14,269 nt of DNA. It comes from Chrysochromulina tobinii. Lineage: Eukaryota > Haptophyta > Prymnesiales > Chrysochromulinaceae. Location: NCBI GenBank assembly GCA_001275005.1, contig JWZX01002288.1, positions 1 to 14,269 of the forward strand, in the 5' to 3' direction. This document shows, piece by piece, positions 6,601 through 13,200 of this stretch (the stretch's first letter is position 1; each line of letters begins with the position of its first letter). The notes beneath the pieces were generated by a model. The model was not told the DNA's origin, made no database searches, and saw only the letters and a program-made list of their open reading frames with translations. Made by a program: the position numbers and the translations under genes.

Positions 6601-8668
6601 CGAGCATCCTGCGTACTTCCATGAGACGAGGCTCGATCTCATGCTATGGTGGGGGGGCGGCCGTTGGTGGCTCGGTAAGCGCGCTGAGCTGGGCATGAAC
6701 CGCGGCTGGATCAAGGCTATCTCGGAGGCGCACTGCCCAGCGGATGTGGCACCGTCGCCGTGGCTGGTCTACTCGAACACCGACCGGAAGTGGCTTGCCG
6801 CCAACGCCTTCGGCTGCCGTCGCATCAGCGGCGCCCGGAACGGCGCCCGAAAAGCCTCCATCGCCGCCGCCGCCGCCGTCGAAGCGATCACGCCGGTGTC
6901 GGCGCTCCGTGGCGGCAGTGACGTGGCGCTCCATTGTGGCAATGACGTGTGGGTGGTGCACGAGTATGAAGAGGGGCACGAGCCGGCCGAGTTTTGGCAG
7001 GCGCTCGGCGGTAAGGGCGCGTACGAGAGCGAGCGCCAGCCCGCGGCGCTACCTGCCTTTGCGCCTCGCCTCTTCCAGTGCTCCAATGCCGTGGGCACCT
7101 TTGGCGTGGCAGAAGTCTTCTACTTCACGCAGGACGACCTCGATCATGATGACGTGTACATTCTCGATTGTTGGTCGAGCCTCTTTGTATGGGTAGGCCG
7201 GCGCGCCAACGCCACCGAGCGCGCTCACGCCGTCTTGAGCGCCACACGGTATGCGCGGCTGCAGGCGGCGGTCGATGGGCGGTCGTTGGAGGCGCCCATA
7301 GCCGTGGTGCACGCGGGCTTTGAGCCACCCCCCTTTACGTGCAACTTTGTGGACTGGTCCGAGGAGGTCGCACGCAGTCTCGAGGACCCGTATGAGAATG
7401 GGTCGCTTCTCCACCTAGGCTCGCCGACGATACCCCACTTCGACGCGAGCCGGGTCCTCCGGCGCGCAGACACGAGCGACGTGCTGGCGGCGCAGAGTCG
7501 CCTACGAACGCCGCCGTTGCGGAGGCCGCCAAGCAGCAGCACAGCCGCCGAGCTCGCCGAGCTCGCGCTGCCCACGAGCGCCGACGCCGCCAGTGATGCG
7601 AAGCGTGGCGCCAATGTCGCGGCCGTCACGAGGCAGGTGCAAGCGATCTTCCACGAAATCGACAGGGACGGGAGCGGCACCATCGACCGGAAGGAGCTCG
7701 CCGCCAAGCTCAAGGCCGACGGCGAGCTCGAGGCGCTGCTCGGTGAGGCCGACGCCAAGGGCATCCGACAAGTTGTCGCTCTGCTGCGTAAGCTCGAGGA
7801 GGGCAAAGTCCTCGACGCCGATGGGGACAGCAAGATCACCTTGGATGAGTTTGAACGAGCCGTCGAGCGCGCAGCGGCAGCCGCTCCACCTGCGGTGGCC
7901 CCGGTGGAGGAGCCTGCCCCGGTGGTAGATCGTCCCGCCGCCGCTCCTGCCGCCGCCCCTGCCGCCGCCCCTGCCGTGGGAGTCGCACCTGGTCGAAGCG
8001 AGCTGGGCGAGCGGAGCCCAGCGCGTGTTCAGGTGACAGCAGCGGCCGAGCGCGCGTTGGCGGCGGAGGCAGCCATGGCAGCCATGGCGACCGTCCCGTC
8101 GTCCACGTTCAACTCGCACCTCTTTGAGCGAGGGTCCACATGCGCACCCGCAGGCCGCCTCTTTGGAACCGCCGCCCCGGCGGTTGCTGGATTCCCACAA
8201 GGACTCCCAGCGGCTGCGCGGCTGCCACGCCCGTCGTTCATGCCAGCGAGTCCCAATCCTGCCTCGCAGGCAACCCTCGCAGCGCAGGCAGCAGCGGAGG
8301 CCAAGCGACAGATGCCCCCCTTCGACGCGAGCCGGGTCCTCCGGCGTGCGGACACGAGCGACGTGCTGGCGGCGCAGAGTCGCCTACGAACGCCTGCGGA
8401 AGAGGCAGCCCCATATGAGCGCCCGTCGTACAGTCCACGCGTCTCGGCGCGATCCCGGCTCAGCTTTACTGAGCCGGACAAGCAGCGCCTTAAGTACGAG
8501 GAGATAACAAGCGGCAACGGCTCCGTGACACTGCTCAACCCGGTGTGTAAGGAGCTCTACCTGCTCGACGAGGACTTTCAGAAGCTCTTCAATATGTCGA
8601 AGCGCGAGTTCTACGAGCTACGCCCTTGGAAGCAGCGCGAGCTCAAGAAGAGCGTTGGATTGTTTTGA
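3665..8668 (+). CDS. Villin/gelsolin-family actin-binding protein with inserted Trp-rich repeats, EF-hands and headpiece
   Basis: Four exons, 3665-3734, 3855-4717, 4801-5293 and 5490-8668, join in phase to 1534 residues. Gelsolin domains in order: G1 about 25-140 (GLRMWRVEQL, GDCYLVLWT), G2 141-250, G3 305-400, G4 452-580, and G5 from 610. G5 is interrupted by a spacer of DGAH repeats and two copies of a roughly 100-residue module with the core LWWGGGRWWLG (near 760 and 861), then resumes at 959 (EFWQALGG). G6 is 1000-1104. Two canonical EF-hand loops follow (1200-1211 and 1251-1262), then an Ala/Pro-rich linker and a villin headpiece (about 1476-1534, ending in WKQRELKKSVGLF). Family knowledge predicts calcium-regulated actin severing, capping or bundling in the cytoplasm. 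A 25-residue segment (FDASRVLRR...) occurs on both sides of the EF-hands. G4 reads GGCYIVL where relatives have GDCYIVL, so a calcium ligand appears lost exactly at a splice junction. Confidence 0.88.
3735..3854 (+). other. Villin gene intron 1 (120 nt)
   Basis: The donor is GTACGT after TTGG at 3734 and the acceptor is TGCTCAG ending at 3854. The split codon G|GC (phase 1) joins EVFLG to VDDRPGLRMWRV, the expected lead into gelsolin domain 1. Without splicing, the frame from ATG 3665 meets a TAG at 3740-3742. Confidence 0.7.
4581..4621 (+). repeat. In-frame CACAGATCTCG micro-repeat in villin exon 2
   Basis: Three copies of the 11-mer CACAGATCTCG and one truncated AGATCTCG lie in tandem in the linker between gelsolin domains 2 and 3. 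They encode AQISHRSRDLAQIS. The units contain AGATCT palindromes. The length keeps the frame open. Confidence 0.7.
4718..4800 (+). other. Villin gene intron 2 (83 nt) with matching ends
   Basis: Phase-0 intron from GTGCTC at 4718 to CCCCACAG at 4800, with a pyrimidine tract before the acceptor. It moves translation from frame 2 to frame 1 and joins LWRLGE to VLSHGRPKLALSEVLGRPL, completing gelsolin domain 3. The first 15 intron bases match the first 15 bases of the next exon (4801-4815) with one difference (GTGCTCGGCCATGGG against GTGCTCAGCCATGGG), and both follow AG. The match suggests origin by local duplication. Confidence 0.75.
5278..5425 (+). repeat. 49-bp tandem triplication across an exon-intron junction
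   Basis: Three tandem copies start at 5278, 5327 and 5376. Each holds the last 16 bases of exon 3 (GGCCTCTTCGATGCAG) followed by the donor GTGAGC and intron sequence. I see no differences between the copies. Only the first donor (GT at 5294) keeps the reading frame with the acceptor at 5489; the others would add 49 or 98 nt, neither a multiple of three. Confidence 0.9.
5294..5489 (+). other. Villin gene intron 3 (196 nt)
   Basis: Donor GTGAGC at 5294, acceptor CTTCTCGCAG ending at 5489, phase 1. It joins LGLFDAG to GCYIVLCTYGEG, the first strands of gelsolin domain 4. It contains most of the 49-bp triplication. The two borders resemble each other: GCAGGTGAGCTGCT at the donor and GCAGGCGGCTGCT at the acceptor, matching apart from one substitution and one gap. 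Confidence 0.75.
5717..5746 (+). repeat. 15-bp in-frame tandem duplication
   Basis: ATGCTGGTTCACAGT is followed directly by ATGCTGGTTCGCAGT, encoding MLVHS then MLVRS, where gelsolin domain 4 of relatives has a single such strand. Confidence 0.8.
6086..6133 (+). repeat. Four 12-bp units encoding DGAH repeats
   Basis: Four near-identical units of the GATGGCGCCCAC type encode DGAH-DGAH-HGAH-DGAD. They sit at the left border of the segment inserted into gelsolin domain 5. GGCGCC palindromes recur in every unit. Confidence 0.8.
6209..6805 (+). repeat. Two Trp-rich modules inserted in gelsolin domain 5
   Basis: Two modules about 101 codons apart each contain a Gly-Arg-Pro or His-Pro-Ala turn, an aromatic strand, the core MLWWGGGRWWLG, then NRGWIKA.SEA.CP and WLVYS. 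The core DNA from 6338 and from 6641 is identical apart from one base over roughly 35 bases, although the flanks have diverged. I do not recognise a named domain. Similar Gly-Arg-Trp-Trp modules occur, as far as I recall, in unnamed algal proteins. Confidence 0.75.
7439..7512 (+). repeat. 74-bp in-frame direct repeat, copy 1
   Basis: Encodes FDASRVLRRADTSDVLAAQS and a few more residues. It matches 8321-8394 at 72 of 74 positions, and both differences are synonymous. Copy 1 lies between gelsolin domain 6 and the EF-hands. Confidence 0.9.
8321..8394 (+). repeat. 74-bp in-frame direct repeat, copy 2
   Basis: Second copy of the segment at 7439-7512, exactly 882 bp (294 codons) downstream, just before the headpiece. 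The EF-hand pair and the Ala/Pro linker lie between the copies. Confidence 0.9.
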
Positions 8669-8856
8669 TGGCTCGCGGATGATCGCTTAATCGGTGTAGA
8701 CCCAGGGAAAGGCTCAATAATGCGAGTCGCACAAAACAGCGCACAATTGGTTTCGACGCAACGCGCGGTTGTCGCGTCTGTCGTGTTAACGTTCACACCA
8801 GAACTCTTCTTCTGTGTAGCTCGCCCAGGAATCCAGGCGAGACAACCGCCGTGTCG
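8669..8856. promoter_or_regulatory. Short intergenic region with candidate promoter of the methyltransferase
   Basis: This 188-bp gap separates the villin stop from the methyltransferase ATG. It contains a short inverted repeat TGCGAGTCGCA near 8719 and, at 8783-8798, GTGTTAACGTTCACAC. The latter shares 11 bases with the palindrome upstream of the villin gene and is followed by a pyrimidine-rich run. No TATA box is obvious. Confidence 0.4.
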
Positions 8857-9825
8857 ATGCTGCGGAGCGACATCAAGGAACTGTACGAGACTGCCTTGTC
8901 CAGCAAGCACGAAGCAGCACCGCACGCCCCTTTGCAAACGTATTTCAGCGACACCCTCAAGATTCGCGTGCCGTCTGCCGATGCACCCATGTATGAACTG
9001 ATCAGAGAGGCGCATGCATCGGTGACCCTGGGAGGCGCAAGCATCAGCAATTCCGAGCAGTACTTAGCGGCGATGAAACAAGAAGTCGCTCGGCGGCTTC
9101 AAGAGTCCCCCGTGTTTTGGGCTCGGCTGTGGCCCGCCGGGCTAGCCTTGGGCAAGCTGCTGCTCATGCAGCCAGCGCTCGTTCGAGGCAAGACGGTGCT
9201 TGAGCTGGGGTGCGGCCTTGGTCCAGGCGCATTGTGCGCGGCTGTCTCTGGCGCGAGAGAGGTCGTTGCCACCGACATCGAGCCCAAGGCGCTCGAATTC
9301 GTCAAGCAGAGTGCCGCCGACAACGGCATGAGCCAAGTGTGTGGTGCGTGCGTCTTGGACTGGAATGGTCGGGTGCCCGCGACGCTCGGAGGGCCATTTG
9401 ACGTGGTGCTCGCGGGCGACGTGATCTACCAGGACGAGCACGCGCCAGCGCTGGGAAGACTCCTCGCGAGTAGCGCCCTAGTCAAGCCCGACGGCCTCGT
9501 CATCTTCTCCGACAGCCTCGAGCGACCCTACGGCACGAGCCACCAGAGCGAGCTTTGCGAACGCCTCGGTGCCTCCGGGTTCGAGCAAGTCGAAAAACGC
9601 GACCTCGACGTGAGCGCTGATTGTCCGGCGCGCACGGGTGTGGCCGCGGGACGCTATGTGCGCTTGCTGATCTACACCAAGCCCGGCCCGCGCTCGCGTG
9701 TGGCAAGAACCGTGCCAACGGACCCGCGAATCGGCTTCGCGCATTCTGCCCAACGGCGACGGCCGACGCTCCCCGCGTCCGCTCCACTCCGCCCCGGCGC
9801 GCTCCCGCCTCTCGGTAGAAAATAG
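8857..9825 (+). CDS. Family-16 SAM-dependent methyltransferase (probable protein lysine methyltransferase)
   Basis: A single exon from the first ATG at 8857 gives 322 residues; the open frame only reaches a GTG upstream. Seven-beta-strand SAM-binding signatures are clear: FWARLWPAGLALGKLLL before motif I, VLELGCGLGPGALCAA (motif I, from residue 114), the acidic ATDIEP (motif II), and DVVLAGDVIY (motif IV, from residue 182). This pattern is that of the METTL20/METTL21 group, which methylates lysines on proteins such as ETF-beta, chaperones or elongation factors. The FW..LWP..LAL..LL lead resembles the ETF-beta enzyme, but I cannot assign the substrate. After about residue 270 comes a basic, proline-rich tail with no recognised domain. 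No targeting peptide is obvious, though the N-terminus was not scored. The gene follows villin by 188 bp on the same strand. Confidence 0.85.
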   Translation: MLRSDIKELYETALSSKHEAAPHAPLQTYFSDTLKIRVPSADAPMYELIREAHASVTLGGASISNSEQYLAAMKQEVARRLQESPVFWARLWPAGLALGKLLLMQPALVRGKTVLELGCGLGPGALCAAVSGAREVVATDIEPKALEFVKQSAADNGMSQVCGACVLDWNGRVPATLGGPFDVVLAGDVIYQDEHAPALGRLLASSALVKPDGLVIFSDSLERPYGTSHQSELCERLGASGFEQVEKRDLDVSADCPARTGVAAGRYVRLLIYTKPGPRSRVARTVPTDPRIGFAHSAQRRRPTLPASAPLRPGALPPLGRK

Positions 9826-9842
9826 ATCACAAAGTGTGATCT
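9824..9842 (+). terminator. Perfect hairpin overlapping the methyltransferase stop codon
   Basis: AGATCACA (9824-9831), loop AAG, TGTGATCT (9835-9842) form an 8-bp stem with a 3-nt loop. The first two bases are the end of the TAG stop codon. It could mark the mRNA 3' end, but no such signal is established here, so the class is tentative. Confidence 0.35.
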
Positions 9843-10240
9843 AGGCAACTAGGGACCCGATGATATTAGCTGGATGCTTTCATTGTTCAATGTTCATCTA
9901 TCGACGGATCTAAGATGAGAGAGATCATCTAAGATATCGAAAGATTAAGATAAAACGGATTATATGAATATCTAAGCACGGCGCAGTGGTCGTAAATCCG
10001 ATCCCGATCTACGGCCCGGCCTACGGCTACGCTGCCCCGCGTAAAAACAAACGAGCACTTCCTCCGCTTCGAGTCGCTTTCGTGTTCCGAGACCGGCGAC
10101 GACCACCCCTCTCCCCGCTCCCCGCTCTCCTCTCCGCAGCCTGAGCCACCGGTCGAAGGGTCGATTCAGATGGATCTCTCTCGCTTCATCACAATACCGT
10201 CCTGCAACGCCTGACGAACGGCGGCTAGTCCGCCGCCGCG
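9826..10240. other. Convergent intergenic region with AT-rich island
   Basis: This 415-bp gap lies between two convergent stop codons. About 9824-9975 is AT-rich, with repeated ATCTAAGAT (about 9909 and 9929) and related GATATC/GATCAT words, in sharp contrast to its GC-rich surroundings. The rest is GC-rich with pyrimidine runs. Near the glycosyltransferase stop is a CGGCGG-CTAGT-CCGCCG hairpin (about 10221-10237). No gene seen. Confidence 0.55.
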
Positions 10241-11954
10241 TCAGTGCTCAGTCCCTGGACCAAGTGTGCATCGGGACAAATCGTGTCCTCGGTGCCAGGG
10301 CAGCGCGCCACGCCTCGACGACTCCTTGCTGCCGCCGTCCATGACGCCGCCGCCTGGGCTGCCTTTCCCTTTGAAGGCGGCCGAGAAGCTGCGCGCGGCG
10401 GCGCACGCCTCGTCTAGGATGTACTCAGCGGCGGATGGCGGCTGGGCCGACGAACCATGTGACGAGCTCCCTCGGAAGACGAAAGCGTCGCGCACACGTG
10501 CGAGGGCCCGGAGCTTCGCGTGTGCCTCGGCTGCGTTCACGGCGAGCAGCGCTCGCACAACCACCGCAGCGTCGTGGCGCGCCGTCCTCTCATGCACCAC
10601 GTATGCGACCGAGCAGTAGTCGAGCCAGCGCGTGTAGGGCAGCATTCCGTGGCCGTTGGGCGTGCTGCGCGCGAGCACGAAGACGGGGATGCAACCGCCC
10701 GAGCCGCCGAGTGCCATCGCCTCCGTGATCTTGTGCGTCGCGACGAAGTCGCCTGGCGCCACCAAGCAGAAGCGGTGCGAGCGCGCGAGCGCAAGGTACT
10801 CCGCGTGTGAGAGGCGCCCTCGCTCATTGGCCGCGCGCAAGTCGTGCAACTCGTCACTAAAGTTGACGAGGGGCCTCACGGTACGGCACTGCCGGCGAAG
10901 CGATGCAGCCGAGCCGGTACACAGGATCCGCGAGCGACACCACGAGTTGCAGAAGCTGCCATACTCGGCGTCGATGCGCTCAGGGGTGTTGCACACCTCA
11001 TAGCTGCCCACCTGATGAGGGAAGCAAGTAGTGTTCATCAGCGGCAATCAGTGACCACCACAGTAGCAATTCGTGGCAATCACCCACATTGCACCCAATC
11101 GTCGAGGAGAGGGCGGTCACGTGCTGACTGCGACGCAGCTGCTTCCACAACAGGTAACGCGTGGTCGACTGCGTCAGCTTCGGCGTGTGGCCGGCAATGA
11201 AGAGCAGCTTGCGGCCTTCCCAATGCGGTGCGGGCGGTGCCGGGCTACCTGCAACGCCAACGAGCCAGTCTGGCTGCGAAACGACATATGGCGTGACCGC
11301 ATCGAACTCACGAGGCTTATGGTCGACCAGCAGCAGCACATCCGCAGTGTGCGACCCGCCCCAGAACTGGCCAGGCTGCTCGGCGAACGGCCTCGGGCAC
11401 TCGGCACTCGTGAGCGTCACCACGCGCGGGATGCGAGCCGCACCGGGCGCCAAGAGCGCTGCAGAGGTCTCCATCATCAGCTGCCACAGCCGACGTTTGG
11501 ATTTCTCATCGCGCATCATGGGCGCGGGTTCGTTTGAAAAGGCGTCACTCGGCTTCCCATAACGCTTGGCCCGTCTGGCCCGTTCGTGCAACAACTTCTC
11601 GGCAGGCCATGCCGGGCGCGGGTCATGCCTGGTGGATCCTGGGCACGCGCTCTCGTGGCTCACATTCGCGCTATTGATACGCTGTTGTGAGTTGACCATA
11701 TGCAATATGCGCGTGGCGGTGCACCAGCGAGAGAAGTCGTGGCCATCCAAGTAGATCAAGTCGGCCTGTTCCGGGCTGCTCACGCGCCACGGTGAGTGCT
11801 GCAGGGCACTGGATAGCCACGCCTCGTCAGCATGCTGCACGTGCGGCCAGCCGCACGGCGTGTAACGCTCGTGAAGTCGCAAGCCGGCCACGAGAGAGAT
11901 GTCGTGCACGTATATGGAGCAGCCACGGGGCTTGTCCAGGGGCTCGCTGCCCAT
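10241..11954 (-). CDS. Exostosin-type (GT47-like) glycosyltransferase, complete (copy 2)
   Basis: Minus-strand gene of two exons (11954-11088 and 11011-10241) giving 545 residues. The N-terminal part has the exostosin opening CSIYVHDI and SPEQADLIYLDGHDF, then DAVTPYVVSQPDWL and GRKLLFIAGHTP. The C-terminal part has the diagnostic SHRFCLVAPGDFVATHKITE, the Gly-Cys-Ile-Pro-Val strand and LPYTRWLDYCSVAYVVHE. Family members add sugars such as glucuronic acid, galactose, arabinose or xylose to glycans in the Golgi; the substrate here cannot be told. No signal anchor is visible after the ATG, and an in-frame TGA lies 14 codons upstream (11996-11994), so an upstream exon carrying an anchor is possible but not shown. 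The first 54 codons are duplicated at the left edge of the window. Confidence 0.85.
11012..11087 (-). other. Glycosyltransferase intron (76 nt)
   Basis: On the minus strand the donor is GTGGGTGATT after GCAAT and the acceptor is CTTCCCTCATCAG, phase 0. It joins STIGCN to VGSYEVCNTP; without it the first frame ends at a TGA soon after. The intron starts GTGGG and so does the next exon (GTGGGCAGC), the same border repetition seen in the villin introns. Confidence 0.75.
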
Positions 11955-11966
11955 GCGGCGACGAAC
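11793..11966. repeat. Duplicated 174-bp glycosyltransferase 5' segment (copy 2)
   Basis: Equivalent to bases 1-174 at an offset of 11792, in the same orientation. I find one difference (11793 T against C at base 1, synonymous). The match ends sharply at 11966, 12 bases before the start codon on the minus strand. Confidence 0.92.
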
Positions 11967-12320
11967 GACGAGGCAGAGAGGAAGGGTCGACTGTCATTTC
12001 CGCTCCGCGGGGACGTTCCGCAAGGGGTAAATACCCGGTACTGTACAAGTACACAAGACCCTTTTCGTGGTGCGGTGATACACGGTAAAAAGACACCGGG
12101 GGGAGCCGGGACACACTCACCCGGTAAAAAGACACCGGGGGGAGCCGGGACACACACGGGACACACACGGGACACGCGGGCGCACAAAGGCACACGGACC
12201 ACGCAGACCGGGCAGACGAACCTCACAACCATCCAAACCCACCAACAACACACATCCCGCACGTCAGGCGCGACGACCGAAGCCGCGGCCGACTCAACAC
12301 ACTCACCCGGTAGGTAGGTG
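11967..12320. repeat. Repeat-rich upstream region of the glycosyltransferase
   Basis: Two copies of a 39-bp tandem unit begin at 12083 and 12122 (CGGTAAAAAGACACCGGGGG and onward). They are followed by three GACACACGGG-type decamers up to about 12180 and CA-rich DNA. The 16-mer ACACACTCACCCGGTA occurs at 12111 and again at 12298. Read on the minus strand this is TACCGGGTGAGTGTGT, which contains the strong splice-donor consensus GGTGAGT. A 5'-leader intron of the glycosyltransferase ending at CAG near 11991 is therefore possible, but a coding first exon from ATG 12349 would be out of phase. Confidence 0.6.
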
Positions 12321-12691
12321 GTGGTTTCTCCTGTCCCCTTGAGCCCCATGAATATTCCAAATACTGGGGATGACTATTATTTGGGCGAGGGGAATTTACA
12401 ATGACAACTTTATTTGGGCTTCCCTCCGAATCTCAAGGAAACAAGGACTCTCCTCCTTGGGGTGGGAACGGTGGTATAGGGCTGGTACCTTGCATGTGTG
12501 CGGGAGCGCAAGGGTACGCTGGAGTCGCCGTCGGGCGATCGTACGCACTCTGAGTCAGGGCCGGGGTCTTATAAAGTGGTACTTGTGATAGGCCCGCGCC
12601 CAATCCCTGATTGATCCCTGTAAGTCTCCCCATGAAGTCTCCCTCATCCGGGCGTGCTCGGACATGATCCTTTCACCGGCCGGCGCACAGG
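12321..12691. other. Stretch with no supported gene
   Basis: About 370 bp. I see two similar TTTGGGC-ending words (ATTATTTGGGC at about 12376 and CTTTATTTGGGC at about 12409), a hairpin CAAGGA-CTCTCC-TCCTTG (12442-12459), and TATAAAG at 12570-12576 with no gene placed to use it. The short open frame at 12370-12588 lacks any recognisable protein character. Confidence 0.5.
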
Positions 12692-13200
12692 TTGCCCTTT
12701 GTATAGATGTCGCGAAATTTTAGGCAAATGTCTATGTCTTATATCATTATTTCTTAGGCATATGTCGTGACACAACATAGACATTTACACACACATTCAT
12801 AGGCAAGTGTCTCGACACGACATGACATTTGTGTTCTCAATGAATCAAAAATAGAATCAGCGCCTGATTCGCGCGCGGGGGACATACGAGGCACCGGCTA
12901 ATAAAGTTTCGGCGAGTCCACCGCCGTCTCCTTCGATGCCGCAATCAGGAGGCTCGATATCACTCTTTTTGTTGGGGGTGAAGGGGTCGCATGGCCGTTA
13001 CGGTCTGTGTCGTTACGGTGTCGTGACCTGAGATATCTTCACGGGACACACTGAATGTAGGCAAATATCGCGACACGACACGACATTTTCGCACGGGACA
13101 CACTGATTGTAGGCAAATATCGCGACACGACACGACATTTTTCAGTCTTCATTTCTGGCAAATGTTGCAAAAACTGTCGCGACATCTATACAAAGGGCAA
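12692..13200. mobile_element. 509-bp non-coding element with perfect 24-bp terminal inverted repeats (MITE-like)
   Basis: The left end 12692-12715 (TTGCCCTTTGTATAGATGTC and four more bases) is the exact reverse complement of the right end 13177-13200. Inside are about six units beginning TAGGCA or TGGCA (12721, 12755, 12800, 13058, 13110, 13156), each running into CGACACGACA and ACATTT words that are themselves nearly palindromic. It also holds a hairpin GAATCAG-CGC-CTGATTC (12854-12870) and a 12-bp inverted repeat (12726-12737 with 12775-12786). It has no transposase, so it would be non-autonomous. The flanks show no clear target duplication; ACAGG and ATAGG next to the ends match at four of five bases. 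Confidence 0.65.
13041..13140 (+). repeat. 52-bp tandem repeat inside the inverted-repeat element
   Basis: ACGGGACACACTGA begins at 13041 and 13093. Each is followed by TGTAGGCAAATATCGCGACA and CGACACGACATTTT, so the two units are almost identical with a period of 52. Each ends in the same CGACATTT word found in the other internal units of the element. Confidence 0.85.

Noticed and set aside
11832-12317. 161-codon plus-strand open frame with KKTPGGAGTH repeats
   Set aside because: Its first third is antisense to the glycosyltransferase exon and the rest is a translation of 39-bp non-coding repeats.
12370-12588. 72-codon plus-strand open frame with TATAAAG near its 3' end
   Set aside because: No domain, no composition bias and no context; the TATA-like word lies at the wrong end to serve it.
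12692-13200. CRISPR array made of the TAGGCA units
   Set aside because: Unit spacing is irregular (34 to 258 bp), the units vary, and the surroundings are eukaryotic; terminal inverted repeats explain the structure better.
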